From Microbacterium luticocti DSM 19459 (lineage in GTDB: Bacteria; Actinomycetota; Actinomycetes; Actinomycetales; Microbacteriaceae): a stretch of DNA of 64,000 bases. Below the pieces are notes generated by a model, which ran no database searches, was not told the origin of the DNA, and worked only from the letters and a program-made list of their open reading frames with translations. The stretch is taken from contig NZ_AULS01000003.1 of assembly GCF_000422405.1 (NCBI RefSeq), forward strand, positions 124,001 through 188,000, in the 5' to 3' direction. Positions within the stretch are counted from its first letter, which is position 1. Each line of letters opens with the position of its first letter. Of this stretch, positions 52,808-60,785 are shown piece after piece. A program made the position numbers and the translations under genes.

Positions 52808-53613
52808 CCGGCATCCCGATCTTCTTCCCGGTGGTGGCCGCCGGGGTGTTCGGTGCGCTCATCGGCTCGTTCCTCAACGTCGTGGTGTGGCGGGTGCCGC
52901 GCGGCATGAGCATCGTGCGACCGGCCAGCGCCTGTCCGCAGTGCGAGCGGGCGATCGCCCCCTACGACAACGTGCCGGTGCTCTCGTACCTCGTGCTGCG
53001 CGGACGCTGCCGCGGGTGTGCGGCCCCGATCTCGGCGCGCTACCCGGCAGTCGAAGCGGGCACCGCCGTCTGGTTCGCGGTGGTCGTGTGGGCAGGGCTG
53101 GCCGGCGCCTACCCGCTCGCGGCCGTGCCGGTCCTGCTGTACTGGGCGGCGATCGGCATCGCCCTCGCGCTCATCGACCTCGACCACCAGAAGCTTCCCG
53201 ATGTGATCACCCTGCCGGCGTACATCGTCACGGCGGCGCTCGTGGTGGTGGCATCCGCTCTGAGTGGCGAGTTCACCCGGCTGGCGTCGGCCGCCGCGGG
53301 TCTGGCGGCGCTCGGCGGCCTCTATCTGCTGCTGCACCTCGGCTATCCCGGCGGCATGGGGCTCGGCGATGTGAAACTCGCCGGCTCGCTCGGAATGCTG
53401 CTGGGTTGGCTGGGCTGGCCACAGCTGGTCGTCGGCGGATTCAGTGCGTTCGTCGTCGGCGGCGTGTTCGGTGTGGCGCTGATGGCGGTGCGGGGCGCGG
53501 GCCGGCGCACCCGCATCCCGTTCGGCCCGTTCATGCTCGCCGGCGCATGGATCGGCGTGTTCGCCGGGCCGGCGCTGGCACGGCTCTACCTCACTGCGAC
53601 CGGGCTCGCATGA
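52804..53613 (+). CDS. pilD: PilD, prepilin peptidase/N-methyltransferase
   Basis: Bifunctional A24 membrane protease of 269 residues that cleaves prepilin leaders and methylates the new N-terminus. The cytoplasmic N-terminal methylase domain has the zinc-binding cysteines 44, 47, 69 and 72 (CPQC, CRGC). Catalytic aspartates are Asp125 (LIDLDHQKLPD) and Asp189 in GMGLGDVKL. Eight or so hydrophobic segments. Its ATG overlaps the pilX-like stop, so peptidase and minor pilins are coupled. A second A24 peptidase is encoded 2.8 kb downstream on the other strand. Confidence 0.93.
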   Translation: MTGIPIFFPVVAAGVFGALIGSFLNVVVWRVPRGMSIVRPASACPQCERAIAPYDNVPVLSYLVLRGRCRGCAAPISARYPAVEAGTAVWFAVVVWAGLAGAYPLAAVPVLLYWAAIGIALALIDLDHQKLPDVITLPAYIVTAALVVVASALSGEFTRLASAAAGLAALGGLYLLLHLGYPGGMGLGDVKLAGSLGMLLGWLGWPQLVVGGFSAFVVGGVFGVALMAVRGAGRRTRIPFGPFMLAGAWIGVFAGPALARLYLTATGLA

Positions 53614-53629
53614 CACATACGGAGGACAC

Positions 53630-54769
53630 ATGGCAGCAGTAGTCGCGCTCGATCTCAGCCGAGGCGGACTGCGCGGGGTGCAGGTGGACGCGCCGTACAC
53701 CGCGCGCCCGAAGATCAGCCGCTTCGCCGCCGTCGACGTGCCCGACGGCACGGTCTTCGACGGCGAGATCCTCGACCAGCGTCGCGGCGCCGACGCCCTC
53801 AAACGCCTGTGGAAGGCCGGCGGCTTCACCACCAAGAAGGTCGTGTTCGGCATCAGCAACCGCAAGATCGTGGTGCGCGAAGTGACGCTGCCCACACCCA
53901 CCGGGCCCCGCCGCCGCAGCGCGCTGCGGTTCGCCGTCGAAGGTCAGGTGCCCATCGACCTCGACGACGCGATCCTCGACTTCCTGCCGTTGCGGGATGT
54001 CACCGTCAAAGGCGAACCGCACGAAGAGGGCCTTCTGGTGGCCACGGTGCGCAGCAGTCTCGAATCCACGGTCACCGCGATGGAACGCGCCGGCCGGTAC
54101 GTGGACGCCATCGACTTCTCGGGATTCGCGCTGCGACGCCTGCTGCCGGCCCCGCAGCGGGGCGCGCAGGCCATCATCAACGTGGGCGCGGCCACCACCA
54201 CGGTCGTCATCTCGGCCGGACAGGCGCCGCAGTTCGCGCGCATCGTCGCCAGCGGGGGCGACGATGCCACCCGCAGCATCGAACGCGCCCTGGGCATCAG
54301 CTTCGCCGAGGCCGAGGCCGACAAGAAGGCACGCGGCCTGCGCGGCGGCGCGGTCTCGACCCGCGACGTCGAGGCCGAAACGGTGCTGCGCGAGAACGTG
54401 GCCGGCCTGATCGACAGCATCCGCAACACGCTCAACTTCTGGACGCACGCGCACCCGGAACTGCCCGTCTCGAGCGCCGTGCTCACCGGCGGCGGCAGTC
54501 GGCTCAACGGGCTGGCCGCCGTGCTCAACCGCGCCCTGGGCGTGCCGGTCGAGTACGGCGACACGATGTCGGCGTTCGCTCTCTCACGCTCGGTGCGCGG
54601 TGCCGACCTCGACCGTTGGGCCCTGGAACTCGCCGCCCCGCTGGGCGTGACCGTCGGAGCGAAGACGCCTTCGGCCAAGGCGGCGTCGGCGAAGCCGGCT
54701 TCGGCGAAGCCGGCGAAGCCGCCGCGGGCGTCACGGGCGCAGAAGGCGCAGAAGGGTGGCACGAGGTGA
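53630..54769 (+). CDS. pilM: PilM-like actin-fold protein
   Basis: A 379-residue cytoplasmic actin/FtsA-fold protein of the PilM type, part of the PilMNO alignment complex that binds PilN's N-terminus. It has the ATP-binding segments VVALDLSRGGLRGVQV near the N-terminus, AIINVGAATTTVVIS near 175 and LTGGGSRLNGLAAVL near 283. In other PilM proteins the first segment is GLDIGSSSVK; the match here is looser. A Lys/Ala/Pro-rich C-terminal tail (KAASAKPASAKPAKPPRAS) encodes a low-complexity extension. Overlaps pilN (GTGA). Confidence 0.85.
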   Translation: MAAVVALDLSRGGLRGVQVDAPYTARPKISRFAAVDVPDGTVFDGEILDQRRGADALKRLWKAGGFTTKKVVFGISNRKIVVREVTLPTPTGPRRRSALRFAVEGQVPIDLDDAILDFLPLRDVTVKGEPHEEGLLVATVRSSLESTVTAMERAGRYVDAIDFSGFALRRLLPAPQRGAQAIINVGAATTTVVISAGQAPQFARIVASGGDDATRSIERALGISFAEAEADKKARGLRGGAVSTRDVEAETVLRENVAGLIDSIRNTLNFWTHAHPELPVSSAVLTGGGSRLNGLAAVLNRALGVPVEYGDTMSAFALSRSVRGADLDRWALELAAPLGVTVGAKTPSAKAASAKPASAKPAKPPRASRAQKAQKGGTR

Positions 54770-55716
54770 CCGCGGAACTGACCGAGACTCCGCCTCGACG
54801 CCGCCGCGACACGGGGCAGGCCGGCACGGCGCCGGCCGGCACGGCGCACGCCGGCACGGCGCACGCCGGCACGGGGCAGGCCGGCACTGGGCAGGTGGGC
54901 ACGGCGCCTGCGGCACCGGCATCCTTTCTCGCACGGGTCGACCTGCTGCCGCCGATCGTCGAGGTGCGGCGCCGGCAGCGAGGGACCATCCGACTGCTCA
55001 TGCTCGGGCTCGTCGGGCTCGTGCTCGTCTCGGCGGCGGTCGGGCTCGCCGTCTCGTTCCTGGCCGGTGCCGCCGAGGCGGGCCTTGGTGCCGAACAGCA
55101 GCGCAGCCAGATGCTCAAGCTCGAGCAGGGCACCTACGCCGAGGTCTCGACGGTCAAGTCGCAACTGAAAGACTACGAGAGCGCCGAGACGGCGGCCCTG
55201 TTCGCCGAGGCGGACTGGGCGCGGCTGATGACCCAGCTCGACGACGTGCTGCCCGACACGATCACGCTGACCAGCGAACAGATCACGGTCAAGGGCGTCG
55301 CGCCCGGCGGCGCAACCGCCGAGTCGACAGGGCTGGATGCCCCCGGGGTGATCGAGATCTCGTTCACCGCCACCGCCGACTCGTTCGACTCGCCGACGCC
55401 GCTGCTGAACGCGCTACAGAAGCTCACCGGGCACGTCAGCGCCACCGTCGACGGTGTATCGGCGTCGGATCAGGACGGGTACGTGATCACCGGCATCGTG
55501 CAACTGGATGCCGACGCCCTCGGCGGCACCGCCCGCACCGGCGCGCTCGACGCCGACACGCTCGCCGACCTGCACCGGCAGTTGCAGGATGCCGCCACCG
55601 GCGCGACGGCCGCCGGTGACGACGCCGCAGGTAAGGGCACCGACGGCGACGGCACCGCCGCTGACGACACAGGCACGGGCGCCGACACGACCGGCACCGA
55701 TTCGACGGGGAACTGA
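54766..55716 (+). CDS. pilN: PilN-like membrane protein with pentapeptide repeat head
   Basis: A 316-residue bitopic protein. A cytoplasmic head of about 70 residues contains pentapeptides AGTAP, AGTAH, AGTGQ repeated seven times (54811-54905), followed by FLARVDLLPPIVEVRRRQR, equivalent to the PilM-binding INLLP motif, then one membrane span (LLMLGLVGLVLVSAAVGLAV, about 75-97), a coiled-coil-like stretch and a ferredoxin-like fold. The tail is again Gly/Ala/Asp/Thr-rich. It pairs with PilO. The repeats inserted before the PilM-binding motif are unusual. Confidence 0.85.
   Translation: MTAELTETPPRRRRDTGQAGTAPAGTAHAGTAHAGTGQAGTGQVGTAPAAPASFLARVDLLPPIVEVRRRQRGTIRLLMLGLVGLVLVSAAVGLAVSFLAGAAEAGLGAEQQRSQMLKLEQGTYAEVSTVKSQLKDYESAETAALFAEADWARLMTQLDDVLPDTITLTSEQITVKGVAPGGATAESTGLDAPGVIEISFTATADSFDSPTPLLNALQKLTGHVSATVDGVSASDQDGYVITGIVQLDADALGGTARTGALDADTLADLHRQLQDAATGATAAGDDAAGKGTDGDGTAADDTGTGADTTGTDSTGN
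54811..54905. repeat. 15-bp tandem repeats in pilN
   Basis: About seven imperfect 15-bp units of the form GCCGGCACGGCGCAC or GCCGGCACGGGGCAG run head to tail in the pilN frame and code for AGT-containing pentapeptides. The DNA identity between units suggests copy-number changes. Confidence 0.85.
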
Positions 55717-55720
55717 CGAC

Positions 55721-56287
55721 ATGGACAAGTACCGCCTCAGCCTCATCGTCATCGCCGCCCTCGCCGTCGCGATCCTCGCCGGCGGCTGGTTCCTCGGCGT
55801 GCAGCCGCAGCTGGACCGCATCTCGACGGCCGACGCGCAGACCGCGTCGATCCGTCAGCTCAACGACGTGCAGCAGATCAAGAACGCGGCGCTGCGCAAA
55901 GAGAGCGAGCACCTCGACCACGACAAGGCGCAACTCGCCTCACTGCAGCAAGAGATCCCGACATCCCGCTCGCAGCAGGCGCTGATCAACCAGTTCGACG
56001 CGGCCGCCGGTGCGGCGAAGGTGACGATCCGCACGCTGGCGTTCGCCGATGCCTCGACGTTCGCCCCGCCGCAGCAGGTGAACGCACCCGTGCCCACGGG
56101 CGGAACGCTCGTGGCCGTGCCGCTGACCATGACCGTCGACGGCTCGCGGTCGGCCCTCGAGTCGTTCGTCGCCAACCTGCAGCGCTCCCGGCGGATCGTC
56201 ACGATCGCCGACAGCCACTACACCGGGCCGGCGGATGCCTCGCTCACCCTGTCGGGCACCACCTGGGTGCTGATGCCTGCGCAGTAG
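55721..56287 (+). CDS. pilO: PilO-like membrane protein
   Basis: A 188-residue bitopic protein. One N-terminal membrane span (residues 6-27, LIVIAALAVAILAGGWFLGV) is followed by a coiled coil (about 30-85) and a ferredoxin-like domain (VPLTMTVDGSRSALESFVANL). Position right after pilN, size and topology support PilO, partner of PilN. The ATG follows the pilN stop by four bases. It is the last gene of the pil operon before a hairpin element and the convergent second peptidase gene. Confidence 0.82.
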   Translation: MDKYRLSLIVIAALAVAILAGGWFLGVQPQLDRISTADAQTASIRQLNDVQQIKNAALRKESEHLDHDKAQLASLQQEIPTSRSQQALINQFDAAAGAAKVTIRTLAFADASTFAPPQQVNAPVPTGGTLVAVPLTMTVDGSRSALESFVANLQRSRRIVTIADSHYTGPADASLTLSGTTWVLMPAQ

Positions 56288-56324
56288 CCCGCCGCTGACA
56301 TGCCCGGCCGACCGGCGCTTGCGG

Positions 56325-56389
56325 TTTGGGGCGGGTTTGTGCGTTCGGGGCGCATCTGTGCAGCCGAATCCGCACGAATCCGCCCCAAA
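56325..56389. repeat. Dispersed hairpin element, copy 2
   Basis: Left arm TTTGGGGCGGGTTTGTGCG (56325-56343), direct inner copy TTCGGGGCGCATCTGTGCA, and inverted arm CGCACGAATCCGCCCCAAA (56371-56389). The two arms pair over nineteen positions with only G-U wobbles. Same element as 16980-17044; again between convergent genes. Probable bidirectional terminator. Confidence 0.8.
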
Positions 56390-56409
56390 ACAGGCCCCGG
56401 AGCCGCCGG

Positions 56410-57081
56410 CTACAGCCCTAAGTACCAGCGCCCGATGGTGGGGCCGGCCATCAGCCCCACCCAGGCGCCGGCCAGCATGAAGGGGCCGAACGGGATCGCC
56501 GTGCGCCGGTCGGCGCGGCGGCCGACCATGAGCGCGATGCCGAACACCCCGCCCAGCAGGAACGCCGCGAACGCGCCCACCGCCAGCGACGACCACCCCG
56601 ACCAGCCCAGATACAGACCGAGCACGCCGGCGAGCTTCACGTCACCGCCGCCCATGCCGTCGGGGCGCACCAGCCGCAGCAACGCATAGAAGAGGTAGAG
56701 CACGACCATCCCGACCGCCGCACGCAACAGCGCCTCGCCGTCGCGGCCCAGCAGCGACGCCACCGACAGCAGCACCGCGGCGACCGGGTAGCTGGTCAGC
56801 ACGATCGGGTTCGGCAGCCGGTGCACCGCGATGTCGATGAGCCCGAGCAGCAGGGTGATCGCCACCAGGTACAGCAGCGCGGCCAGCGCAAACCAGGACG
56901 CCGCGTCGCCCCGGCCCCCCATCCACCAGAGTGTGACGATCGAAAACCCCACCGCGCACGCCAGTTCGATCACCGGAACCCGGGTGCGGGCGCGCCCGGC
57001 GAGGATACGCACCAGCCACCCCGTGCCCAGCCCGATCACGCCGGTCGCGACGGCGGTCAGCACAAGCGCCACACCCGACAT
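56410..57081 (-). CDS. Second prepilin peptidase (A24, no methylase domain)
   Basis: A 223-residue A24 aspartic membrane protease. Catalytic aspartates are Asp83 in GLIDIAVHRLPN and Asp147 in GMGGGDVKL. The N-terminal Cys-containing methylase domain of PilD is missing, as in TadV/FlaK-like peptidases. It could process pilin-like proteins without methylation, or serve another system such as a Tad locus elsewhere. Convergent with pilO across the hairpin element, and seven bases downstream of the GT2 gene, so likely co-transcribed with it. Confidence 0.85.
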   Translation of the reverse strand: MSGVALVLTAVATGVIGLGTGWLVRILAGRARTRVPVIELACAVGFSIVTLWWMGGRGDAASWFALAALLYLVAITLLLGLIDIAVHRLPNPIVLTSYPVAAVLLSVASLLGRDGEALLRAAVGMVVLYLFYALLRLVRPDGMGGGDVKLAGVLGLYLGWSGWSSLAVGAFAAFLLGGVFGIALMVGRRADRRTAIPFGPFMLAGAWVGLMAGPTIGRWYLGL

Positions 57082-57088
57082 CGGTGCC

Positions 57089-57886
57089 TCACGCGTCCTG
57101 TGCGCGCGGCTCGGGCTCGTCGCCCTCCCAGCCCGTCACCGGCGACCGGTCACCGGCCGCATCGTCCTGCCGCAGCCACCGCGCACCCTCGGGCCAGCTC
57201 ACCGCGAAGGTCGGGATCACCTTGTACAGCCGCTGCCCGAGCGCCGCCGGGGTAGCGAACGGACGCGCCGACACCGGCATCCGCAATGCCGGGTCGTACC
57301 GCACCCCGTCGGACGGGCGCAGCCGGATCGTCAGGTCGAGGTCGTCGTGGATGTCGGGGTTCGTGCGATCGACACGGTCGCGCACGCGCGCCCAGACCGC
57401 GGTGCGCATCGCGAAGTTCGACCCGAACACCAGCGGTACGCCGGTGATCTTCTCGACCCAGTACGTGCCACCGCCGATGTACCAGTGCGAGCCGAAGTAG
57501 TTCGTCAGCCGGCCGCCGTCGTAGAACTCCGCGCCCCCGGTGAGCACGCCCAGGTGCGGGTCATGCACGAATGCCCGCACGATCCGGGCGATCCAGTCCG
57601 GGTGTGGGCGCGAGTCGGCATCCACCCGTGCGATGATCTCGGCCGAGTCCATCGCCTCGTCGTACCCGCGGGCGGCCGCAGGCCAGATGCCGACCATGCT
57701 CTCGGTCACCACGTCGGCGCCGAAACGGCGAGCGACGTCGGCCGTGGCATCCGTGCTCGCATTGTCGACCACCAGGATGCGGTCGGGGGCATGCGTCTGC
57801 GCGCGCAGCGCGGTCAGGCAGGGTTCGAGAAAGTCCGCGTCGTTGCGACACGGGATCACGACCGTGACACGCGGCTGCAGAGGCAC
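57089..57886 (-). CDS. GT2-family glycosyltransferase
   Basis: A 265-residue GT-A-fold glycosyltransferase. It begins TVVIPCRNDADFLEPCLTAL, then ILVVDNASTDATADVARRFGA, the metal-binding DXD in IARVDADSRPHPDW and an acceptor region TNPDIHDDLDLTIRL with the ED-like acidic motif. No membrane span, so it is cytoplasmic or peripheral. Acceptor and sugar unknown; because it is cotranscribed with a pilin peptidase it might glycosylate surface proteins or lipids (inference). Start GTG at 57886; TAGGGT six bases before it suggests leaderless transcription. Confidence 0.85.
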   Translation of the reverse strand: MPLQPRVTVVIPCRNDADFLEPCLTALRAQTHAPDRILVVDNASTDATADVARRFGADVVTESMVGIWPAAARGYDEAMDSAEIIARVDADSRPHPDWIARIVRAFVHDPHLGVLTGGAEFYDGGRLTNYFGSHWYIGGGTYWVEKITGVPLVFGSNFAMRTAVWARVRDRVDRTNPDIHDDLDLTIRLRPSDGVRYDPALRMPVSARPFATPAALGQRLYKVIPTFAVSWPEGARWLRQDDAAGDRSPVTGWEGDEPEPRAQDA

Positions 57887-57898
57887 CTCTACACCCTA
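57887..57898 (-). promoter_or_regulatory. Leaderless -10 promoter of the GT2/peptidase pair
   Basis: On the minus strand TAGGGT (57898-57893), six bases, then GTG. It is back-to-back with the promoter of the beta-lactamase-fold gene. Confidence 0.55.
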
Positions 57899-57905
57899 CC
57901 CATGG

Positions 57906-57917
57906 CACAGTGAAGGT
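57906..57917 (+). promoter_or_regulatory. Candidate leaderless -10 promoter of the serine hydrolase gene
   Basis: CACAGT, six bases, then GTG at 57918. The first base departs from TANNNT; spacing fits the series. Confidence 0.35.
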
Positions 57918-59060
57918 GTGCGAACCCACAACCTCGACAGTGCCGTCGATTCCGCCGTCGGCGCCGGAGCCCCCCTCGTCATCGCCGGAGTGACCGGCCC
58001 GGATGCCACCGGCTACCTGCATGCGGCAGGCGATGGCGCCGCGCCCGACACGGTCATCGCCCTGTATTCGGCGACCAAGGCGTTCACCGCCACGGCGGCG
58101 CTGCAGTGCGTCGAGGACGGCCTGATCGACCTGGACGTGCCGGCAAAGGAATACCTGCCCACCATCGGCGAGCTGCAGGTGCTCACCGACCTGGGCGACG
58201 ACGGCGCGGTGCGCACCCGGCCGCCGGTGCGCGACATCACCCCGCGCATGCTGCTGCTGCACACGTCGGGGCTCGCCTACGACATGTTCGACAGGCGGTA
58301 CGCGATTCTCGCCCGGGAGCGGATGCGGCATCCGTCCGCCACCCCACTGCGCGACTCGATCACCACACCGCTGCTGCACGACCCCGGCGAGCGGTGGACG
58401 TACGGCACGTCGATGGACTGGATGGGCCTTCTGATCGCAGAGGTGCGGGGCAAACGGCTCGAGGACGTGTTCGCCGAGCGGATATATGCTCCGTGCGGCA
58501 TGCGGTCCACGTCGTTCGATGTGTCGCCCGCGATGCGGGAGCGGCTAGCGACGGTGTACCGCCGGCAGCGTGACGGATCGATCGTGCCGACGAAGGTGTC
58601 GCCACCGGACGTGCCGGAGCTCGACATGGGCGGGCAGGGACTGTTCTCGACGGTGCCCGACCTGCTGGCCCTGCTGCGGGTGTGGCTGGGCGACGGGATG
58701 GGTGCGCACGGCCGGGTGCTGCAGGCTGCGACCGTGGCGTGGGCGGTGCAGGGCGCGCCCGGGGTCGAGGTGACGCCGCTGCCGTCGGCGATCCCGGCGC
58801 TGACGCGCGAGGCGGACTTCTTTCCCGGCGCGCGCAAGTCGTGGGCGTACTCGTTCCTGCGCAACGACGACGACGTGCCCGGCGGGCGGCGGGCCGGGTC
58901 GCTGACCTGGGCGGGCCTGGCGAACGTCTTCTACTGGATCGACCGCTCCTCGGGCATCGCGGCCGTGTGGGCGACGCAGCTGCTGCCGTTCTTCGACCCG
59001 GTGGCCGAGCAGGGCGTGGCAGCATTCGAGCACGCCGTCTACGAGGGGCTCGGTCGGTAG
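57918..59060 (+). CDS. Serine hydrolase, class C beta-lactamase/esterase fold
   Basis: A 380-residue cytoplasmic enzyme of the beta-lactamase-like serine hydrolase family (carboxylesterase EstB, D-aminopeptidases). The catalytic SxxK is in ALYSATKAFTA near residue 53; the second motif is YGTSMDW, with Tyr as general base; LLLHTSGLAYDMF is the usual conserved turn near residue 113; and DMGGQGLFSTVPDLLALL is typical near residue 236. No signal peptide, so antibiotic resistance is unlikely; lipase/esterase activity is more probable. GTG at 57918 fixed by the N-terminal VRTHNLDSAVDSAV and promoter spacing. Confidence 0.85.
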   Translation: MRTHNLDSAVDSAVGAGAPLVIAGVTGPDATGYLHAAGDGAAPDTVIALYSATKAFTATAALQCVEDGLIDLDVPAKEYLPTIGELQVLTDLGDDGAVRTRPPVRDITPRMLLLHTSGLAYDMFDRRYAILARERMRHPSATPLRDSITTPLLHDPGERWTYGTSMDWMGLLIAEVRGKRLEDVFAERIYAPCGMRSTSFDVSPAMRERLATVYRRQRDGSIVPTKVSPPDVPELDMGGQGLFSTVPDLLALLRVWLGDGMGAHGRVLQAATVAWAVQGAPGVEVTPLPSAIPALTREADFFPGARKSWAYSFLRNDDDVPGGRRAGSLTWAGLANVFYWIDRSSGIAAVWATQLLPFFDPVAEQGVAAFEHAVYEGLGR

Positions 59061-59098
59061 CTCGGATGCCTCGGGCCGGCCGGAGTGGTCGCCCGGGA

Positions 59099-60058
59099 TC
59101 AGTCGGGGACGATGACCAGGCGTGAGCCGCGCAGATCAGTGCGCTGCCACGCCTCGGCGATGCCGCTGAGAGGCATCGTCGTGACGTCGACGTGCAGCTC
59201 GCCACTGCGCACCCACTCGACGACCTGCGCGTACGCGTCGGCCATACCGGTCATGAGGTTGCGCGCGGCGCCGTAGATCTCCAGGCCCGACGTGCGCAGC
59301 GCGCGGGCGGGCAGCTCGAACGCCTCCCCCGCCGCCTCGCCCACCTGCACCAGCCGGGTCGGCTTCGGCAGAGCAAAGCTCTCGGGTGTGAGCGCCCGGC
59401 ACAGCAGCTCGGTGGGTCTCCCCCAAAGAAAGTCCACGATCACGTCGTAGCCCTCGCCTGCGGTGTCGCGGTACGACCGGACGAGGTCGTCGTCCGGCGC
59501 CGTCGTGTCGATGACCGCATCGACGCCGAGGTCTGCGAGCGAGGCCAGGGCCGTGGTATCCCGCCCCGTGCCGACGACGCGCCCCGCGCCCAGCAGCCGC
59601 GCGATCTGCACCGCGAGTCGGCCGGCGACGCCCGTCGCGCCCTGCACCAGCACGGTCTCGCCGGGCTGCAGTCCCGCTGCCGTCTTCATGCACATGCCGG
59701 TGATGGCCGTCGCCAGCACCGCGGCCGTGGGCGCCTCGATGCCCTCAGGAATCGGCGCCCACTGGCGGTCGGGCACGACGACGTACTCTGCGAGCGCGCC
59801 GTGCGGCGGCTGCAGCCCGCCGAAGCCGACCAGCGTGCCGTCGGGCGTGCGTCCTACGCCGTCGAAGCACGGGACCGCCGGCAGGGCGGCCTGGAACGCC
59901 GCGGCGGTGTAATGGGTGCCGTCGACGATCGCGCGATCCACATTCTCGACCGCGACCGCCTCGACGCGCAGCACAGCCTGACCCTCGGCGGGGTGCGGGT
60001 CGGGTACATCCCGATACTCCGGAACTCCCCCGCGCGCGGTCACCACTGCAGCCTTCAT
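59099..60058 (-). CDS. Quinone oxidoreductase-like MDR enzyme
   Basis: A 319-residue zinc-independent medium-chain dehydrogenase/reductase. It starts MKAAVVTARGGVPEYRDVP, lacks the zinc cysteine cluster, and has the NADPH-binding VLVQGATGVAGRLAVQIARLLGA near residue 140. This group reduces quinones or enones. ATG at 60058 with GAGGAGGG upstream. It is divergent from a TetR gene whose promoter region has a 19-bp palindrome, so the enzyme is probably induced by the TetR ligand. Confidence 0.88.
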   Translation of the reverse strand: MKAAVVTARGGVPEYRDVPDPHPAEGQAVLRVEAVAVENVDRAIVDGTHYTAAAFQAALPAVPCFDGVGRTPDGTLVGFGGLQPPHGALAEYVVVPDRQWAPIPEGIEAPTAAVLATAITGMCMKTAAGLQPGETVLVQGATGVAGRLAVQIARLLGAGRVVGTGRDTTALASLADLGVDAVIDTTAPDDDLVRSYRDTAGEGYDVIVDFLWGRPTELLCRALTPESFALPKPTRLVQVGEAAGEAFELPARALRTSGLEIYGAARNLMTGMADAYAQVVEWVRSGELHVDVTTMPLSGIAEAWQRTDLRGSRLVIVPD

Positions 60059-60081
60059 GCCGCCCTCCTCGATGGCGTGAT

Positions 60082-60119
60082 CCTCGAACAGCTCTCGAAC
60101 ACTGTTCGAGAACTACAGT
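60082..60119. promoter_or_regulatory. TetR operator and divergent promoter
   Basis: TCTCGAACA-C-TGTTCGAGA (60093-60111) is a perfect 19-bp palindrome; a half-site CTCGAACAG is at 60083. TACAGT at 60114-60119 fits a -10 element for tetR. Binding would block both divergent promoters. Confidence 0.8.
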
Positions 60120-60156
60120 GTCTCACACCTTTCGAGTGCGAGACAAGGGAGCGAAC

Positions 60157-60762
60157 ATGGCGCTGACGCGGGATGCCGTGGTGCAGGCCGCACTCGCACT
60201 GCTCGACGACGACGGGCTCGATGCGGTGACCATGCGTGTGCTCGCGCGTCGGGCGGGCGTGGCGGCGTCGACGCTCTACTGGCACATCCGTGACAAGGAT
60301 GAGCTGCATCTGGCCCTGGCCGACCGCATCATGGCTCCTGCGTTGCAGGCGGTGGCCGGGCTCGGCGAGATCCGCGACGCGCGCGAGTGGCTGTTCGCGG
60401 CGGCATGCGCCATGCGCGACGCACTGCGCGCGCACCGGGACGGCGCCCGCGTCGTGGCGGGGGCCCGTGACTCATTCACGCGAGCGGAGTTCTCGGATGG
60501 CGCCATGGCCGCGCTCGTGGAGCGGGGCGTGCCGCTGGCCGAGGCGCGACTGCGGGTGCTCGCCGCCGAGCGCTTCACCGTCGGCTATGTGCTCGAGGAG
60601 CAGGCACCGGCCCCCACCGGCGACGGGCCCGATGTCGCAGAACTCGAACGCCGCGTGCCGACGGCGGTGCGCGCCATCCGCGAGTACTTCGCAGCCGGAC
60701 GCACCGGCGATGACGTCTTCGCCGACACACTGCGGGTCGTCGTCGGCCTCGCGTCATCGTGA
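60157..60762 (+). CDS. TetR-family regulator
   Basis: A 201-residue TetR/AcrR regulator. The N-terminal helix-turn-helix is AVVQAALALLDDDGLDAVTM, with VLARRAGVAASTLYWHIRDKDEL, at residues 5-52. The C-terminal ligand domain resembles the tetracycline-repressor C-terminal type (TetR_C_1; MRDALRAHRDGARVVAGARDS). ATG with AAGGGAG nine bases upstream. It should repress itself and the divergent reductase through the palindrome between them. Ligand unknown. Confidence 0.88.
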   Translation: MALTRDAVVQAALALLDDDGLDAVTMRVLARRAGVAASTLYWHIRDKDELHLALADRIMAPALQAVAGLGEIRDAREWLFAAACAMRDALRAHRDGARVVAGARDSFTRAEFSDGAMAALVERGVPLAEARLRVLAAERFTVGYVLEEQAPAPTGDGPDVAELERRVPTAVRAIREYFAAGRTGDDVFADTLRVVVGLASS

Positions 60763-60785
60763 CGCGCGGCCCCACACACAGAATC

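Noticed and set aside
43456-57081. Type II secretion system
   Set aside because: PilT, PilM and a free-standing major pilin are present and no secretin or GspC-like gene is found, so a pilus is the better reading.
57918-59060. Antibiotic-resistance beta-lactamase
   Set aside because: No signal peptide and a YGT second motif like esterase or peptidase relatives; the SxxK fold alone does not indicate resistance.
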